Source: Halolamina litorea
Lineage (GTDB): Archaea > Halobacteriota > Halobacteria > Halobacteriales > Haloferacaceae
Direction: 5' to 3'
DNA: 64,000 bases
Assembly (NCBI RefSeq): GCF_026616205.1
Contig: NZ_JANHGR010000002.1
Location: 186,001 to 250,000 of the forward strand
Position 1 is the stretch's first letter. Each line of letters opens with the position of its first letter. Below the pieces are notes generated by a model. The model had not been told where the DNA came from, did not search any database, and worked only from the letters and a program-made list of their open reading frames with translations. Below are positions 36,438-44,974 of the stretch, piece by piece. The position numbers and the translations under genes were made by a program.

Positions 36438-37643
36438 CTACTCCGGCAGTCGCCCCGCCCGGCCGAGGGCGAGCAGGGCGACGACTACGACCCCGACAGC
36501 GAGCGCCAGGCCACGGAACGTCGTCTCGTAGGGGACGCCCGCCTCGGCGAGCGTCCCGACGAACCACGAGCCGGGGGCCTGTGCGAGCATCATGACGCCG
36601 CTGTACACCGCGTAGGCGCTGGCGCGGTTGTGCGACGGCAGCGTGTCGAGCAGATAGGTGTCCATCGCGGGGAAGAGGCTGTGGACGGTGTAGCCGAGCA
36701 CCGCCGACAGCACGAGCAGCGGGGCGGTACCCGGCACGAACGTCAGCACCAACACGAGCACGACGAACGTCGCGGCGACGCCGAGCATGTACTCACGCTG
36801 TGGCAGTCGGTCGGCGAGCCAGCCGCTGATGGCGAACGCGGGCACGCCGGCGGCGAACACCAGCGTGAGGGAGTTCCGCGCGAGCGCTGACGGGACGCCG
36901 CGGGACTCCATGAACAGTTCGTAGAAGTTGAACACGCCCTGCCACGCGAAGCCGAGTGTGCCCATCACGGCGACGCCGAGCAGTACCGTCCGGTACTCCG
37001 CCCGCGCGGCACCGACGAGGTCACGGTCGTCGGCCCCGGCGTCGGGGAAGTCGACGCCCCGCGAGAGCACGAACGTGACCGCGGTGATCAACAGCCCGCT
37101 CACCGCCAGTCCGAGGAACACGACCCGCCACGCCTCGTCGGGCAGTCCCAGCGCGGTCAGTAGCGGCGTCCAGTCGACGGTCCGACCGAGTACGACCGTC
37201 ACGACCGGCGCGGCGACGGCCGCGGCGACCTGGTTGGCGGTGCCGTGGATGCCGAGCATCCGCCCGACGCGGGCGGGGAACAGTTCGCTGATGAGTGTGT
37301 TGCCGGTGACGAAGTAGAGCCCGGAGGCCAGCCCCGCGAGCCCCGCGCCGAGGATCAGTAGCCCGACGCTGGTCGCCGCCGCGGCGACGGCGGCGCCGAC
37401 GGCGAGGACGAGCCCCGCGGCCAGTACGACCGTCAGCCGCGAGACTTTGGTGAGCAGGTAGCCGGTCGGGATTCGGGGGAGGGCGCTGCCGATCCACGCT
37501 GCGGAGGCGACGAGACCCGCCGTCCCCTCGCCGACGCCGAAGGTGGCGATGAAGACGCTCACCAGCGGCGCGATAACGACCCGCACGAAGTTGACGAGGA
37601 ACGCCTGCCCGCAGAGCGCACCGAACAGCCGGGAACGTGACAC
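36438..37643 (-). CDS. MFS transporter
   Basis: A 401-residue major facilitator protein with 12 hydrophobic segments and a GTG start (37641-37643). The loop 2-3 motif is degenerate (LTKVSRLTVVLA); the PARVGRMLGIHGTANQ segment after helix 4 resembles sugar-phosphate or nitrate/oxalate-type MFS members. No neighbouring gene points to a substrate. It is divergent from the small zinc-finger gene at 37724, with 80 bases between the starts. Confidence 0.87.
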   Translation of the reverse strand: MSRSRLFGALCGQAFLVNFVRVVIAPLVSVFIATFGVGEGTAGLVASAAWIGSALPRIPTGYLLTKVSRLTVVLAAGLVLAVGAAVAAAATSVGLLILGAGLAGLASGLYFVTGNTLISELFPARVGRMLGIHGTANQVAAAVAAPVVTVVLGRTVDWTPLLTALGLPDEAWRVVFLGLAVSGLLITAVTFVLSRGVDFPDAGADDRDLVGAARAEYRTVLLGVAVMGTLGFAWQGVFNFYELFMESRGVPSALARNSLTLVFAAGVPAFAISGWLADRLPQREYMLGVAATFVVLVLVLTFVPGTAPLLVLSAVLGYTVHSLFPAMDTYLLDTLPSHNRASAYAVYSGVMMLAQAPGSWFVGTLAEAGVPYETTFRGLALAVGVVVVALLALGRAGRLPE

Positions 37644-37723
37644 ACGAGTCGGTTGGCTGTGGGGTGGTTCAAGGGTTCCGACTCCGTGCGGGGCCTTTTA
37701 GGGTTCGCTCCCCAAGCGGGGGC

Positions 37724-37894
37724 ATGGAAAGCACTCGCAAGGGCCTGCGCGGCGGCGACCTCTACAAGGACACCTACGAACGCCTCAACTGTGCCGAGTG
37801 TGAGAAGGCGCTCGCGACGGAGAACTCCCCGGACGAGGTGTTCAACGTGCGGAAATGTCCCGACTGTGGGAGGGAGTGGAAGGAACTGCCCTGA
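37724..37894 (+). CDS. Small zinc-finger protein (HVO_0758-like)
   Basis: A 56-residue protein with one four-cysteine zinc site: CAEC near residue 23 and CPDCG near residue 45. The N-terminal STRKGLRGGDLYKDTYERL and C-terminal GREWKELP match, from memory, the HVO_0758 family of haloarchaeal micro-zinc-finger proteins. A CTTTTAGGG element about 28 bases upstream supports the ATG at 37724. A protein- or nucleic-acid-binding role is likely, with no enzyme motif. Confidence 0.85.
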   Translation: MESTRKGLRGGDLYKDTYERLNCAECEKALATENSPDEVFNVRKCPDCGREWKELP

Positions 37895-37966
37895 CTTGCC
37901 GGCTCGCTCGCCGTAACGGCGTACGCGCCATACCGGCAACCCGTTCTGTTTCGTCGACGCGACCGA

Positions 37967-38878
37967 CTACGCCTCGATGATCTCGTCTTCTTCGAACTCC
38001 GGCACCGTCAGCGACCCGTCCAGCGACACGACCGCGTCGCCGCCGACCTGCACCGTCCGGCCGTCGACGCGCACGCCGACGTAGCCCGGACGGTCGAGGA
38101 AGTGCCCCTGCTCGAAGGTCATGCGCTCGGGGAACTCGTCGTCGAACGCCGCGAAGTGATCGAGGTACGCGCCACAGGCACCCGAGGCCGTCCCGGTCAC
38201 GGGGTCCTCGTCGACGCCGAGGCCGGGGACGAACGCCCGCCCGTGGAGGGTGGAGTCCTGACTGCGGCCGACGGCGTCGAAGGTGAACACGTAGACGCCC
38301 TCGGTGTCGTGCTTGTCGGCCAGCGCCTCGACGGCGTCCATGTCGGGGTCCATCGACGAGAGGTGCTGGAGGAAGTTCACCGGGAGCATGAGGAACGGTA
38401 GCCCGGTCGAGGCGTACGCCGGCGGGAGGTCGGCGCCCACGTCCCGGAACGCGTCGGGGTCGATCCCGAGGGCCTCGCCGGCCTCCTCGTAGTCGAACTC
38501 GACCTCGAAGATTTGGGGGGCGTTCTGGGTCATCCACACTGCGCCCGTCTCGGTCACATCGATGTCCAGCACGCCCACCGGCGTCTCGAGGGTGTAGCTG
38601 CCGGCGTCGATGACGCCGTCGTCGAACAGGGCGCCGTGGGCGGCGATGGTCGCGTGACCACAGAGGTCGACTTCCTGTGTTGGGGTGAAGTACCGGACCT
38701 TCCGGTCGGCCTCCTCGGAGGGGAAGAGGAAGGCCGTCTCCGAGACCGATAGCTCGCGGGCGACCGCCTGCATCTGCTGTTCGCTCAGTCCGTCGGCGTC
38801 GGGCACTACCCCGGCGGCGTTGCCCGTCAACGGCTCCGTGGTGAAGGCATCGACGAGCAGCGTCCGGTAGCTCTCCAT
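37967..38878 (-). CDS. PhzF family isomerase-like protein
   Basis: A 303-residue protein of the PhzF/diaminopimelate-epimerase-like fold. The conserved N-terminal VDAFTTEPLTGNAAGVV, the catalytic glutamate in SVSETAFLF, the DLCGHATIA loop and the GTASGACGAYL loop near residue 225 are all present. PhzF itself works in phenazine synthesis, but no phenazine genes are here; most members have unknown substrates. It is transcribed toward, and convergent with, the zinc-finger gene. Confidence 0.9.
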   Translation of the reverse strand: MESYRTLLVDAFTTEPLTGNAAGVVPDADGLSEQQMQAVARELSVSETAFLFPSEEADRKVRYFTPTQEVDLCGHATIAAHGALFDDGVIDAGSYTLETPVGVLDIDVTETGAVWMTQNAPQIFEVEFDYEEAGEALGIDPDAFRDVGADLPPAYASTGLPFLMLPVNFLQHLSSMDPDMDAVEALADKHDTEGVYVFTFDAVGRSQDSTLHGRAFVPGLGVDEDPVTGTASGACGAYLDHFAAFDDEFPERMTFEQGHFLDRPGYVGVRVDGRTVQVGGDAVVSLDGSLTVPEFEEDEIIEA

Positions 38879-38921
38879 GCCCGAATCTCGGGCCGGCCCG
38901 GTTTAGTCGTGGCGGGGTGGC

Positions 38922-39116
38922 TCAGAGTCCGGCGAACACCACGGCGAGGGTCAGGGCGACGCCGAGGACGACGAACGCGACCCCCTCTATCGTCGGGGAG
39001 CCCGGTTCGATGGGTTCGCGTTCGGGGGGGCGCTCCCCGTCGTCGCCGAGGTCGTCGAGGCTGATCGCCCACTCCTCGTCGTCGTCGTTCGCGGCCGCGC
39101 CGCGGGAGTCGCTCAT
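38922..39116 (-). CDS. Small acidic tail-anchored membrane protein
   Basis: A 64-residue protein: an acidic soluble N-terminus (DDDEEWAISLDDLGDD), a PIEPGSPTIEG turn, and one C-terminal hydrophobic helix (about residues 46-64). This is a haloarchaeal small-protein layout seen in many genomes with no known function. It precedes the PhzF gene on the same strand, 43 bases upstream, and may be co-transcribed. Confidence 0.75.
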   Translation of the reverse strand: MSDSRGAAANDDDEEWAISLDDLGDDGERPPEREPIEPGSPTIEGVAFVVLGVALTLAVVFAGL

Positions 39117-39342
39117 CGGTCGAACGGAGGGCGGCGCAGCGGAAAGCAGTTGTGGGTGTGACCCACCCCGTTTCGGTTACGTCGTCGCCGTCACCTCGCG
39201 TTCGCGTCGCGGCCGGGACGGGACCCGATTCCGTCACGGTACCGACGACTCCCCGCCGCGAACGGTCACCGTCGGTGTGCGCTGTGGGTCCCGGTATCAC
39301 CTCGCCGAAACCTCTTTGTCCCGGAGCCACCCACTGTGATGC

Positions 39343-39951
39343 GTGACACGGGGAGTCGACGAGGAGAAGCGCGCGACGCTCAAGCGGTTCGCTGCCGCCG
39401 GCGCCGCCGCTCCCTTCGCCGCGCTGGGTGGCGAGCGCGGTGGCGACGCCGGCAGCGACACCCGCAACGCCATCGCCGGCTACGTCGCCGCCACCCCGGG
39501 CGCCCACTTCTCGAAACTCCGCGACGACCTGCAGTTGGGGACCGGTGAGACCCAACACCACGTCGAACGACTGCTCTCGGAGGGCACCATCGTCTCCCGA
39601 CGGGACGGTGACTACCGCCGGTTCTTCCCGGCCGAGCGCTTCTCGGAGTTCGAACAGCGCGCACTCGGCTACCTCCGGCGTTCGACGCCGCGCGGGATGG
39701 TCATCGCGCTCCTCCGTGACCCCGACGCCACCGGCGCCGACCTCGCCGACGAACTCGGCGTCTCCCGAGCCACCGTCAGCAGCCACGCCGCCGCGCTCGA
39801 CTCGGCCGGCTTGCTCTCCCGGGAGGACGGCTACACGCTCGCCGAACCGGAGACGCTGTTGACCCTGCTGGTCCGGTACGCCGACTCCTTCGACGCGGGC
39901 GCCGACGCGCTGGCCGCCGACGCCGCCGCGCTGATCAGCTACGACCCCTAA
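39343..39951 (+). CDS. Tandem winged-helix regulator with Tat-like N-terminus
   Basis: A 202-residue protein with a GTG start. Two winged-helix modules are seen: about 40-100 (HFSKLRDDLQLGTGETQHHVERL as the DNA-binding helix region, cited as KLRDDLQLGTGETQHHV) and about 108-170 (ADLADELGVSRATVSSHAAAL). Such double wHTH proteins are common haloarchaeal regulators. The first 30 residues, with KRFAAAGAAAPFAALGG, look like a decayed twin-arginine or hydrophobic signal, which is odd for a DNA-binding protein. A CTCTTTG element about 28 bases upstream supports the start. Confidence 0.8.
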   Translation: MTRGVDEEKRATLKRFAAAGAAAPFAALGGERGGDAGSDTRNAIAGYVAATPGAHFSKLRDDLQLGTGETQHHVERLLSEGTIVSRRDGDYRRFFPAERFSEFEQRALGYLRRSTPRGMVIALLRDPDATGADLADELGVSRATVSSHAAALDSAGLLSREDGYTLAEPETLLTLLVRYADSFDAGADALAADAAALISYDP

Positions 39952-40001
39952 CGAACCCGAGGCGTCCGAACGACTAAGGAGACTCACACCTATTCCCACG
40001 T

Positions 40002-40298
40002 ATGCCAGACAACCTCGTACTCTGGCTGCTGCTCGTCGTTCCGATCGCGGCACAAGTGCCGCTGCTGTGGTTCATGATGGACCGAATCGAGATCGACGAA
40101 GCACCCGACGTGACCGGCGCGGACATCTGGGGCGGCGAGGACGACGACGGCGCGGCCTACCGACGGGAGCTCGGCGACAGCGGGCCGGCGACCGCCCGCT
40201 CTGAGTCGGCGACTGACGGGACGCTGCGCTGTCGGAACTGTGGAACGGAGAACGAACCGGCGTACCGCTACTGTCAGGGCTGCGCCCGGCGACTCTGA
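40002..40298 (+). CDS. Membrane-anchored zinc-ribbon protein
   Basis: A 98-residue protein with an N-terminal hydrophobic helix (residues 4-25), an acidic linker, and a C-terminal zinc ribbon (CRNCG and CQGC) in the last 25 residues. It resembles a haloarchaeal zinc-ribbon family (DUF7577 in my memory). The function is unknown. It ends one base before the convergent winged-helix gene. Confidence 0.8.
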   Translation: MPDNLVLWLLLVVPIAAQVPLLWFMMDRIEIDEAPDVTGADIWGGEDDDGAAYRRELGDSGPATARSESATDGTLRCRNCGTENEPAYRYCQGCARRL

Positions 40299-40299
40299 C

Positions 40300-40551
40300 C
40301 TACTCGGCGGGCGTGACCTTCCACGTCGTCCCCGAGGAGTAGCCCCACTTCTCGATGTCGAGGCCGTGGTCGGCCGACAGCAGCGCCCGCATGTTCGCCC
40401 CGACCTCCTTGGCGGTCATGTCCAGGTCCTCGGCGACCAGCCGCGACTTGAAGTACGTCTGTTCGACGGCTGCCTCCCGCAGGTGGTTCAGGATACGGGC
40501 CTGTTTCTCCGAGAGGTCGACCGGCGCCGCCGACACGCCTGCGTGACTCAT
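40300..40551 (-). CDS. Small winged-helix protein (DUF7123-like)
   Basis: An 83-residue protein with one winged-helix fold: SEKQARILNHLRE, the recognition helix region MTAKEVGANMRALL, and the wing WGYSSGTTWKV. It matches from memory the haloarchaeal DUF7123 family. DNA binding is likely but the targets are unknown. The 211 bases between its start and the next gene at 40763 contain no other gene I can support. Confidence 0.85.
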   Translation of the reverse strand: MSHAGVSAAPVDLSEKQARILNHLREAAVEQTYFKSRLVAEDLDMTAKEVGANMRALLSADHGLDIEKWGYSSGTTWKVTPAE

Positions 40552-40762
40552 AGTTCTGTACTGTATCCGTTCCCCCTTCAGGCGTTTGGTACGTCGGATT
40601 AATCCCGGCGCTGTCGTGCGGTTTCGCCTCCAAAACGGGCCGTGGATCGCCCCCTGAGAGCCCGCCCCGGTACGGTCGGCTAACGCCCGCGCCGGCGCCG
40701 CGTCGACGCCCCGGAGAAGCCCCTTCAGAAGCTACTTACCCGCGCCCCGGCCAATCACGGCC

Positions 40763-42637
40763 ATGAGCGACCCCGCCGACGGGAGCGACGCCGCCGAGTC
40801 AGCGGCGGGGGAAGACGCCGCGCCGGCCCTCGACCCCGACGCCGTCGAGGTCAGCGTCGTCCTCCCGGCGTACAACGAGGAGGCGACCATCGAGAACACG
40901 GTCCGGACCACCCTCGACACGCTCGGCGCGTTCCTCCGACCCGGTACGTTCGAAGTCATCGTCGCCGAGGACGGCTGCGACGACCGCACCCCCGAGATCG
41001 CCGACCGGCTGACAGCCGAACTGCCGGCGGTCCGGCACTTCCACAGCGACGAGCGACTGGGCCGCGGCGGCGCCCTCGAACGGGCGTTCGAGGCCGCCAA
41101 CGGCGAGACGCTGGTCTACTTCGACACCGACCTCGCGACCGATATGAAGCACCTGGAGGAGCTGGTGAACACCGTCCGCACCGGCGAGGCTGACGTGGCG
41201 ACTGGTTCGCGCTGGATGCCCGAGAACGTCGCCGACCGCCCCGCGAAGCGCGGCATCCCCTCACGGGGGTACAACGGCGCCGTCCGACTGTTCCTCCGGA
41301 CGGGCCTCCGTGACCACCAGTGTGGGTTCAAAGCCGTCTCCCGGGAGGTCTTCGAGACCGTCCACGAGGACGTCGAGGACCGTCACTGGTTCTGGGACAC
41401 TGAACTGCTCGTCCGCGCCCAGCGGGCGGGCTTCGAGGTGAAGGAGTTCCCCGTCGACTGGGAGCCGAAAGCCGACTCGAAAGTCGACCTCGTCCGGGAC
41501 GTGTTCGGCATGGGGAGCCAGATCCTCCGGACGTGGTGGCAGCTTTCCGTACAGCCCCGGCTGAGTCGCCGGGTGACGCTGGCCGCGAGCGCGCTGTTGG
41601 TGTTCGTCGCGCTGGCGCTCTCGACGCAGTACCTCGACTTCGGGGAGGTGATCGAACAGATCAGCCGGACCGACCCCACGCTGCTCGCCGCCGCCACCGC
41701 CGTCTACGTCGTCTCGTGGCCGCTCAGGGGGCTCCGCTACCGAGACATCCTCGCGGAGTTGGGCTTCGACGAACGGATCGGCTTCCTGACCGGCGCGGTG
41801 TTCATCTCCCAGACCGGCAACCTCGTGTTCCCGGCCCGGGCCGGCGACGCGGTCCGAGCCTACGTGGTGAAAGCCCGGCGCGGCATCCCCTACCCCTCGG
41901 GGCTGGCGTCGCTGGCGGCCGAGCGGGTGTTCGACCTACTCACGATCACGCTGCTGGCCGGCGCGGTGCTGCTCGGCTACGCGGCCACGGGCGACCTCGC
42001 CCGGGTGGCTCAGTCGATCACCGGCGCCTCGCGGAGCGGCCGCTACGCCGTTATCGTCGCCGTCGGCGTCGCCGTCGTCGCCATCGCCGCGGTCGCGGGC
42101 ATCGTGCTCTCGGCGCGTTCGGACACCAACCGCGTTCGCGCCATCGTCACGCGGTTCTCCTCTGACTCCTACGCCGACTTCGTCGCGGGCGTGCTGGAGC
42201 GCTTCGTCGGCGACGTCCAGCAGGTCGGCGGGAACCCCGCGGCGTTCGGCCGCGTCGGCGCCTCCAGCCTCGTCATCTGGACGCTCGACGTGCTCACGGC
42301 CGTGCTCGTGTTGCAGGCGTTCGACCCCGGGCTCACGACTGCGACGCTCGTGACGGTCTGTTTCTTCGCCGTCTCGGTGGGGAACCTCGCGAAGGTGATC
42401 CCGCTGACCCCCGGCGGCGTCGGGCTGTACGAGGCGGCGTTCACGCTGCTCGTCGCCGGCCTCACGCCCGTCACCACTGCCGTCGCGCTCGGCGCGGCCA
42501 TCGTCGACCACTTCCTGAAAAACGCCGTCACCGTCGTCGGCGGCGTGATCTCGATGCTCGCGCTCAACGTCTCGCTCACGACCGCGGTCGAGGAGGCCGA
42601 GGACGTGGAGGACGCCGAGGAGCCGACCGCTCAGTAA
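40763..42637 (+). CDS. Family 2 glycosyltransferase fused to a flippase-like membrane domain
   Basis: A 624-residue two-part protein. Residues ~28-265 are a GT2 glycosyltransferase of the dolichyl-phosphate sugar synthase type: VVLPAYNEE, AEDGCDD, GGALERAFE, FDTDLATD (DxD) and DHQCGFKA. Residues ~270-605 form about eight membrane helices of the LPG-synthase/UPF0104 flippase-like family, with GNLVFPARAGDAVRAYVVK and LTPGGVGLYEA. One chain could thus load a sugar on a lipid carrier and help move or extend it. A role in N-glycosylation or glycolipid synthesis is inference. Confidence 0.9.
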   Translation: MSDPADGSDAAESAAGEDAAPALDPDAVEVSVVLPAYNEEATIENTVRTTLDTLGAFLRPGTFEVIVAEDGCDDRTPEIADRLTAELPAVRHFHSDERLGRGGALERAFEAANGETLVYFDTDLATDMKHLEELVNTVRTGEADVATGSRWMPENVADRPAKRGIPSRGYNGAVRLFLRTGLRDHQCGFKAVSREVFETVHEDVEDRHWFWDTELLVRAQRAGFEVKEFPVDWEPKADSKVDLVRDVFGMGSQILRTWWQLSVQPRLSRRVTLAASALLVFVALALSTQYLDFGEVIEQISRTDPTLLAAATAVYVVSWPLRGLRYRDILAELGFDERIGFLTGAVFISQTGNLVFPARAGDAVRAYVVKARRGIPYPSGLASLAAERVFDLLTITLLAGAVLLGYAATGDLARVAQSITGASRSGRYAVIVAVGVAVVAIAAVAGIVLSARSDTNRVRAIVTRFSSDSYADFVAGVLERFVGDVQQVGGNPAAFGRVGASSLVIWTLDVLTAVLVLQAFDPGLTTATLVTVCFFAVSVGNLAKVIPLTPGGVGLYEAAFTLLVAGLTPVTTAVALGAAIVDHFLKNAVTVVGGVISMLALNVSLTTAVEEAEDVEDAEEPTAQ

Positions 42638-42640
42638 CGG

Positions 42641-43162
42641 TCAGTCTCGGTAGCGATCGGTCACGAACGGCCCCATCGCCGCCGCCGTCGCCGCCGCCAG
42701 CGCGTCGTCCCGATCCACCACGCCGGCCGAGAGCGCCCCCGCGGCGCCCTGCTTTTTGGCAACGTCGTCCTCGCCGAGCACGTCGTCCATCACCGGCCCG
42801 AGTTCCTCACCAGCGCGGACGCGGTCACCGATCCCTTCCGGGAGCCGGAACGCCGATCCCGAGCCCAGCCCGACCCGCTCGCCGTCAGTCACGGCGGCCC
42901 ACATGATCAGGAACAGCCCGTCGGCGCCCTCGACCTCGGCGACGCCGCCCTCCAGCCCGACCGCGAGGTCGTACTCGCCGGCCGCGAGCGCGTTCGCCGC
43001 ACGGTTCTTCGCTCCCTCGACGGTCTCGGCGCGACCGCGCGGCTGTTCGCTCACTCCGGAGTCGACCGGGACGGCCTCGATATCGGCGTCGAGGGTCGCC
43101 TCGACGGCCCGTTCGACCGCGCGGCGCTTCACCGGGTTCCCGCTCCCGACGGCGATTCGCAT
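42641..43162 (-). CDS. Inosine/xanthosine triphosphatase (YjjX/DUF84)
   Basis: A 173-residue house-cleaning NTP pyrophosphatase that removes ITP and XTP from the nucleotide pool. It has SGNPVKRRAVE at the N-terminus (substrate loop), QPRGRAETVEGAKNRA, and DLAVGLEGGV, the family hallmarks. The ATG is at 43160-43162. It is convergent with the glycosyltransferase-flippase gene, with three bases between the stops. Confidence 0.93.
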   Translation of the reverse strand: MRIAVGSGNPVKRRAVERAVEATLDADIEAVPVDSGVSEQPRGRAETVEGAKNRAANALAAGEYDLAVGLEGGVAEVEGADGLFLIMWAAVTDGERVGLGSGSAFRLPEGIGDRVRAGEELGPVMDDVLGEDDVAKKQGAAGALSAGVVDRDDALAAATAAAMGPFVTDRYRD

Positions 43163-43278
43163 GGCCGAGAGGGGCGCCCCGGCGGGCCTATCGGTTTCGG
43201 TCGGCTCGTCGGAACGGCACGGTTTTGTTGGAAATGGTCGAAGTCGGGCCGATGGACGAGGGGTAGTCGCTCAAACGG

Positions 43279-43416
43279 ATGGTGTTCGCCGCCCAGCAGA
43301 CCGTCGTCGCCGTCGGCGTGCTGGTCCTCTACTGGGGCGACCCGCTGTTGATGGGCGGGTGCCTCCTGTTGCTCGCCGTCTCGCTCGTCTGGTCGGTCGT
43401 GGAACTCCGTTCCTGA
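43279..43416 (+). CDS. Possible 45-residue membrane protein
   Basis: An ATG at 43279 opens a 45-codon frame ending TGA at 43414-43416. The product is mostly two hydrophobic stretches (VVAVGVLVLYW and GCLLLLAVSLVWSVV) joined by GDPLLMGG. It fits exactly between the NTPase start and the BtuF-like stop, one base from the latter. GC-rich third positions match local genes. No clear TATA-like element at -28 and no named family, so it is tentative. Confidence 0.45.
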   Translation: MVFAAQQTVVAVGVLVLYWGDPLLMGGCLLLLAVSLVWSVVELRS

Positions 43417-43417
43417 C

Positions 43418-44158
43418 TTACTCGACTCCAACACCGTGCAGAACCGCCGCCAGTCGCTCCACGCCGTCGAGCAGGGTCGGGCTGGGCTGATTGAGAAGCG
43501 AGTCGTCGACAACGTGAACCTCCGCATCCGGCGCCCAGCCACGCTCCCGGAACTCCTCGGGGTCGGCCCGATCACCCTTCCCGCAGGGGTGCAGGATCAC
43601 GAAATCGGGCTCCGCGGCGGCGACTTCCTCCCGAGTCACCTCCCCCGAGCGCTCGCCCGGATCGGCGAACGGGTAGTCGCCGCCAGCGGCGTCGACGGCC
43701 TCGGGCACCCAGTTCCCGGCGGCCATCGGCGGGTCGGCCCACTCCTCGCAGTAGACCGTCGGCCGGGGTTCGTCGGCGACGGCCGCGCGCACGGCTCCCA
43801 GCCGCTCGCGGGCGCTTGCGGCCAGTTCCGCGCCAGCGTCGGCGTACCCGACCGCGCGCCCGAGGTCCGCGAACCCGTCGACAGCATCGTCGAGTGTCTC
43901 GGGTTCGCTGTGGTGGACCGCCAGCCCGCGCTCGCGGAGTTCGTCACGGGTGTCGCGTTGGAGCGGGTCGCTGGTGAGCACGAGGTCCGGCGAGAGGGCG
44001 TCGACGGCGTCGTAATCCGTATTGAGCCAGCCGCCCACGCGTTCCGGATCGGTCCCCGAACCCGGGTCGCAGTGGACGGTCACCCCGACCAGTTCGTCGG
44101 CGCCGCCCATCGCCGCCAGCGTGGCGGTCGCGCTCGGCGCGAGCGAGACGAGTCGCAT
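43418..44158 (-). CDS. BtuF-like cobalamin-binding protein without signal peptide
   Basis: A 246-residue protein of the helical-backbone periplasmic binding family (BtuF/FhuD type). It starts MRLVSLAPSATATLAAMG and carries GVTVHCDP, LSPDLVLTSDPLQRDT and PTVYCEEWADPP, which match vitamin B12-binding proteins. The mature fold begins at residue 1: there is no signal peptide, lipobox or Tat motif, so the protein should stay in the cytoplasm. No BtuC/D genes are adjacent. It may be an intracellular corrinoid-binding protein; that is inference. Confidence 0.83.
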   Translation of the reverse strand: MRLVSLAPSATATLAAMGGADELVGVTVHCDPGSGTDPERVGGWLNTDYDAVDALSPDLVLTSDPLQRDTRDELRERGLAVHHSEPETLDDAVDGFADLGRAVGYADAGAELAASARERLGAVRAAVADEPRPTVYCEEWADPPMAAGNWVPEAVDAAGGDYPFADPGERSGEVTREEVAAAEPDFVILHPCGKGDRADPEEFRERGWAPDAEVHVVDDSLLNQPSPTLLDGVERLAAVLHGVGVE

Positions 44159-44239
44159 TAGCGGGAGTGAGAGAGCGCCGGGGAAATACCCCGCGCCGGA
44201 GCCCGAACCGGTTTGGTCCCTCGCCCCCAGCGTCCGACC

Positions 44240-44932
44240 GTGTTCGACTCGTTCACCCTCGTCGCCGCCACGGCCGACCTCGACGACGAGCCGACGGCCC
44301 GCGGCGTCGCCGACCTCGTGGAGTTCCGGATGGACCTCGCGGCCGACCCGGTCCGACAGTTGGCGGCCTACGACGGCGAGCTGCCGCTGCTGGTGACCAA
44401 CCGCCCGGCGTGGGAGGGCGGCGAGGTCGACGGGAGCGACGCCGATGCCGAGACCGCCCGCCTCGACGCGCTGGAGGCAGCACTCGGAAACGACGCTGTC
44501 GCGGCCGTCGACATCGAACTGGCGGCGCTCCGGCGCGAGGAACGCGCGGTCCGGGTGGCCGAAGAAGCAGAGGCGCTCGGCGTCGACGTCGTCGTCTCGG
44601 TTCACGATTTCGCCGGCACGCCCTCGGAGCGCGCGATGGTCTCGCTGCTCTCGGCGGCCGCGTCGGCCGGCGACGTGGGAAAGCTCGCAGTCACCGCCGA
44701 GGACCGCGGGGACGCGCTCTCGCTGCTGTCGGCGACAAACACCGCCGACGCCGCCGGCGAGCGCGTGGCGACGATGGCGATGGGCGAGGCCGGCCGGCAC
44801 ACCCGTGCGGTCGCGCCGGTCTACGGCTCCAAGATCGGCTACGCCCCCGTCGACGCCGCCGAAGCGACCGCTCCCGGACAGTACGACCTCGCGACGCTCG
44901 ACGAACTGGTCGGCGAGCTATCCTCGCGGTAG
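44240..44932 (+). CDS. aroD: 3-dehydroquinate dehydratase, type I
   Basis: Third shikimate step, dehydroquinate to dehydroshikimate through a Schiff base. It has 230 residues with a GTG start. Active-site features are EFRMD (substrate arginine and glutamate), VSVHDF with the catalytic histidine, GKLAVTA with the Schiff-base lysine, and the C-terminal PGQYD loop. The GTG at 44240 gives MFDSFTLVA, and a GGTTTGG element about 28 bases upstream supports it over an upstream start. It heads a plus-strand run with the beta-propeller, prs and UDG genes. Confidence 0.95.
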   Translation: MFDSFTLVAATADLDDEPTARGVADLVEFRMDLAADPVRQLAAYDGELPLLVTNRPAWEGGEVDGSDADAETARLDALEAALGNDAVAAVDIELAALRREERAVRVAEEAEALGVDVVVSVHDFAGTPSERAMVSLLSAAASAGDVGKLAVTAEDRGDALSLLSATNTADAAGERVATMAMGEAGRHTRAVAPVYGSKIGYAPVDAAEATAPGQYDLATLDELVGELSSR

Positions 44933-44974
44933 CAGAGGGGACCGCTTTTGCGCGCCGGGGCCCCACCCCCGGCC

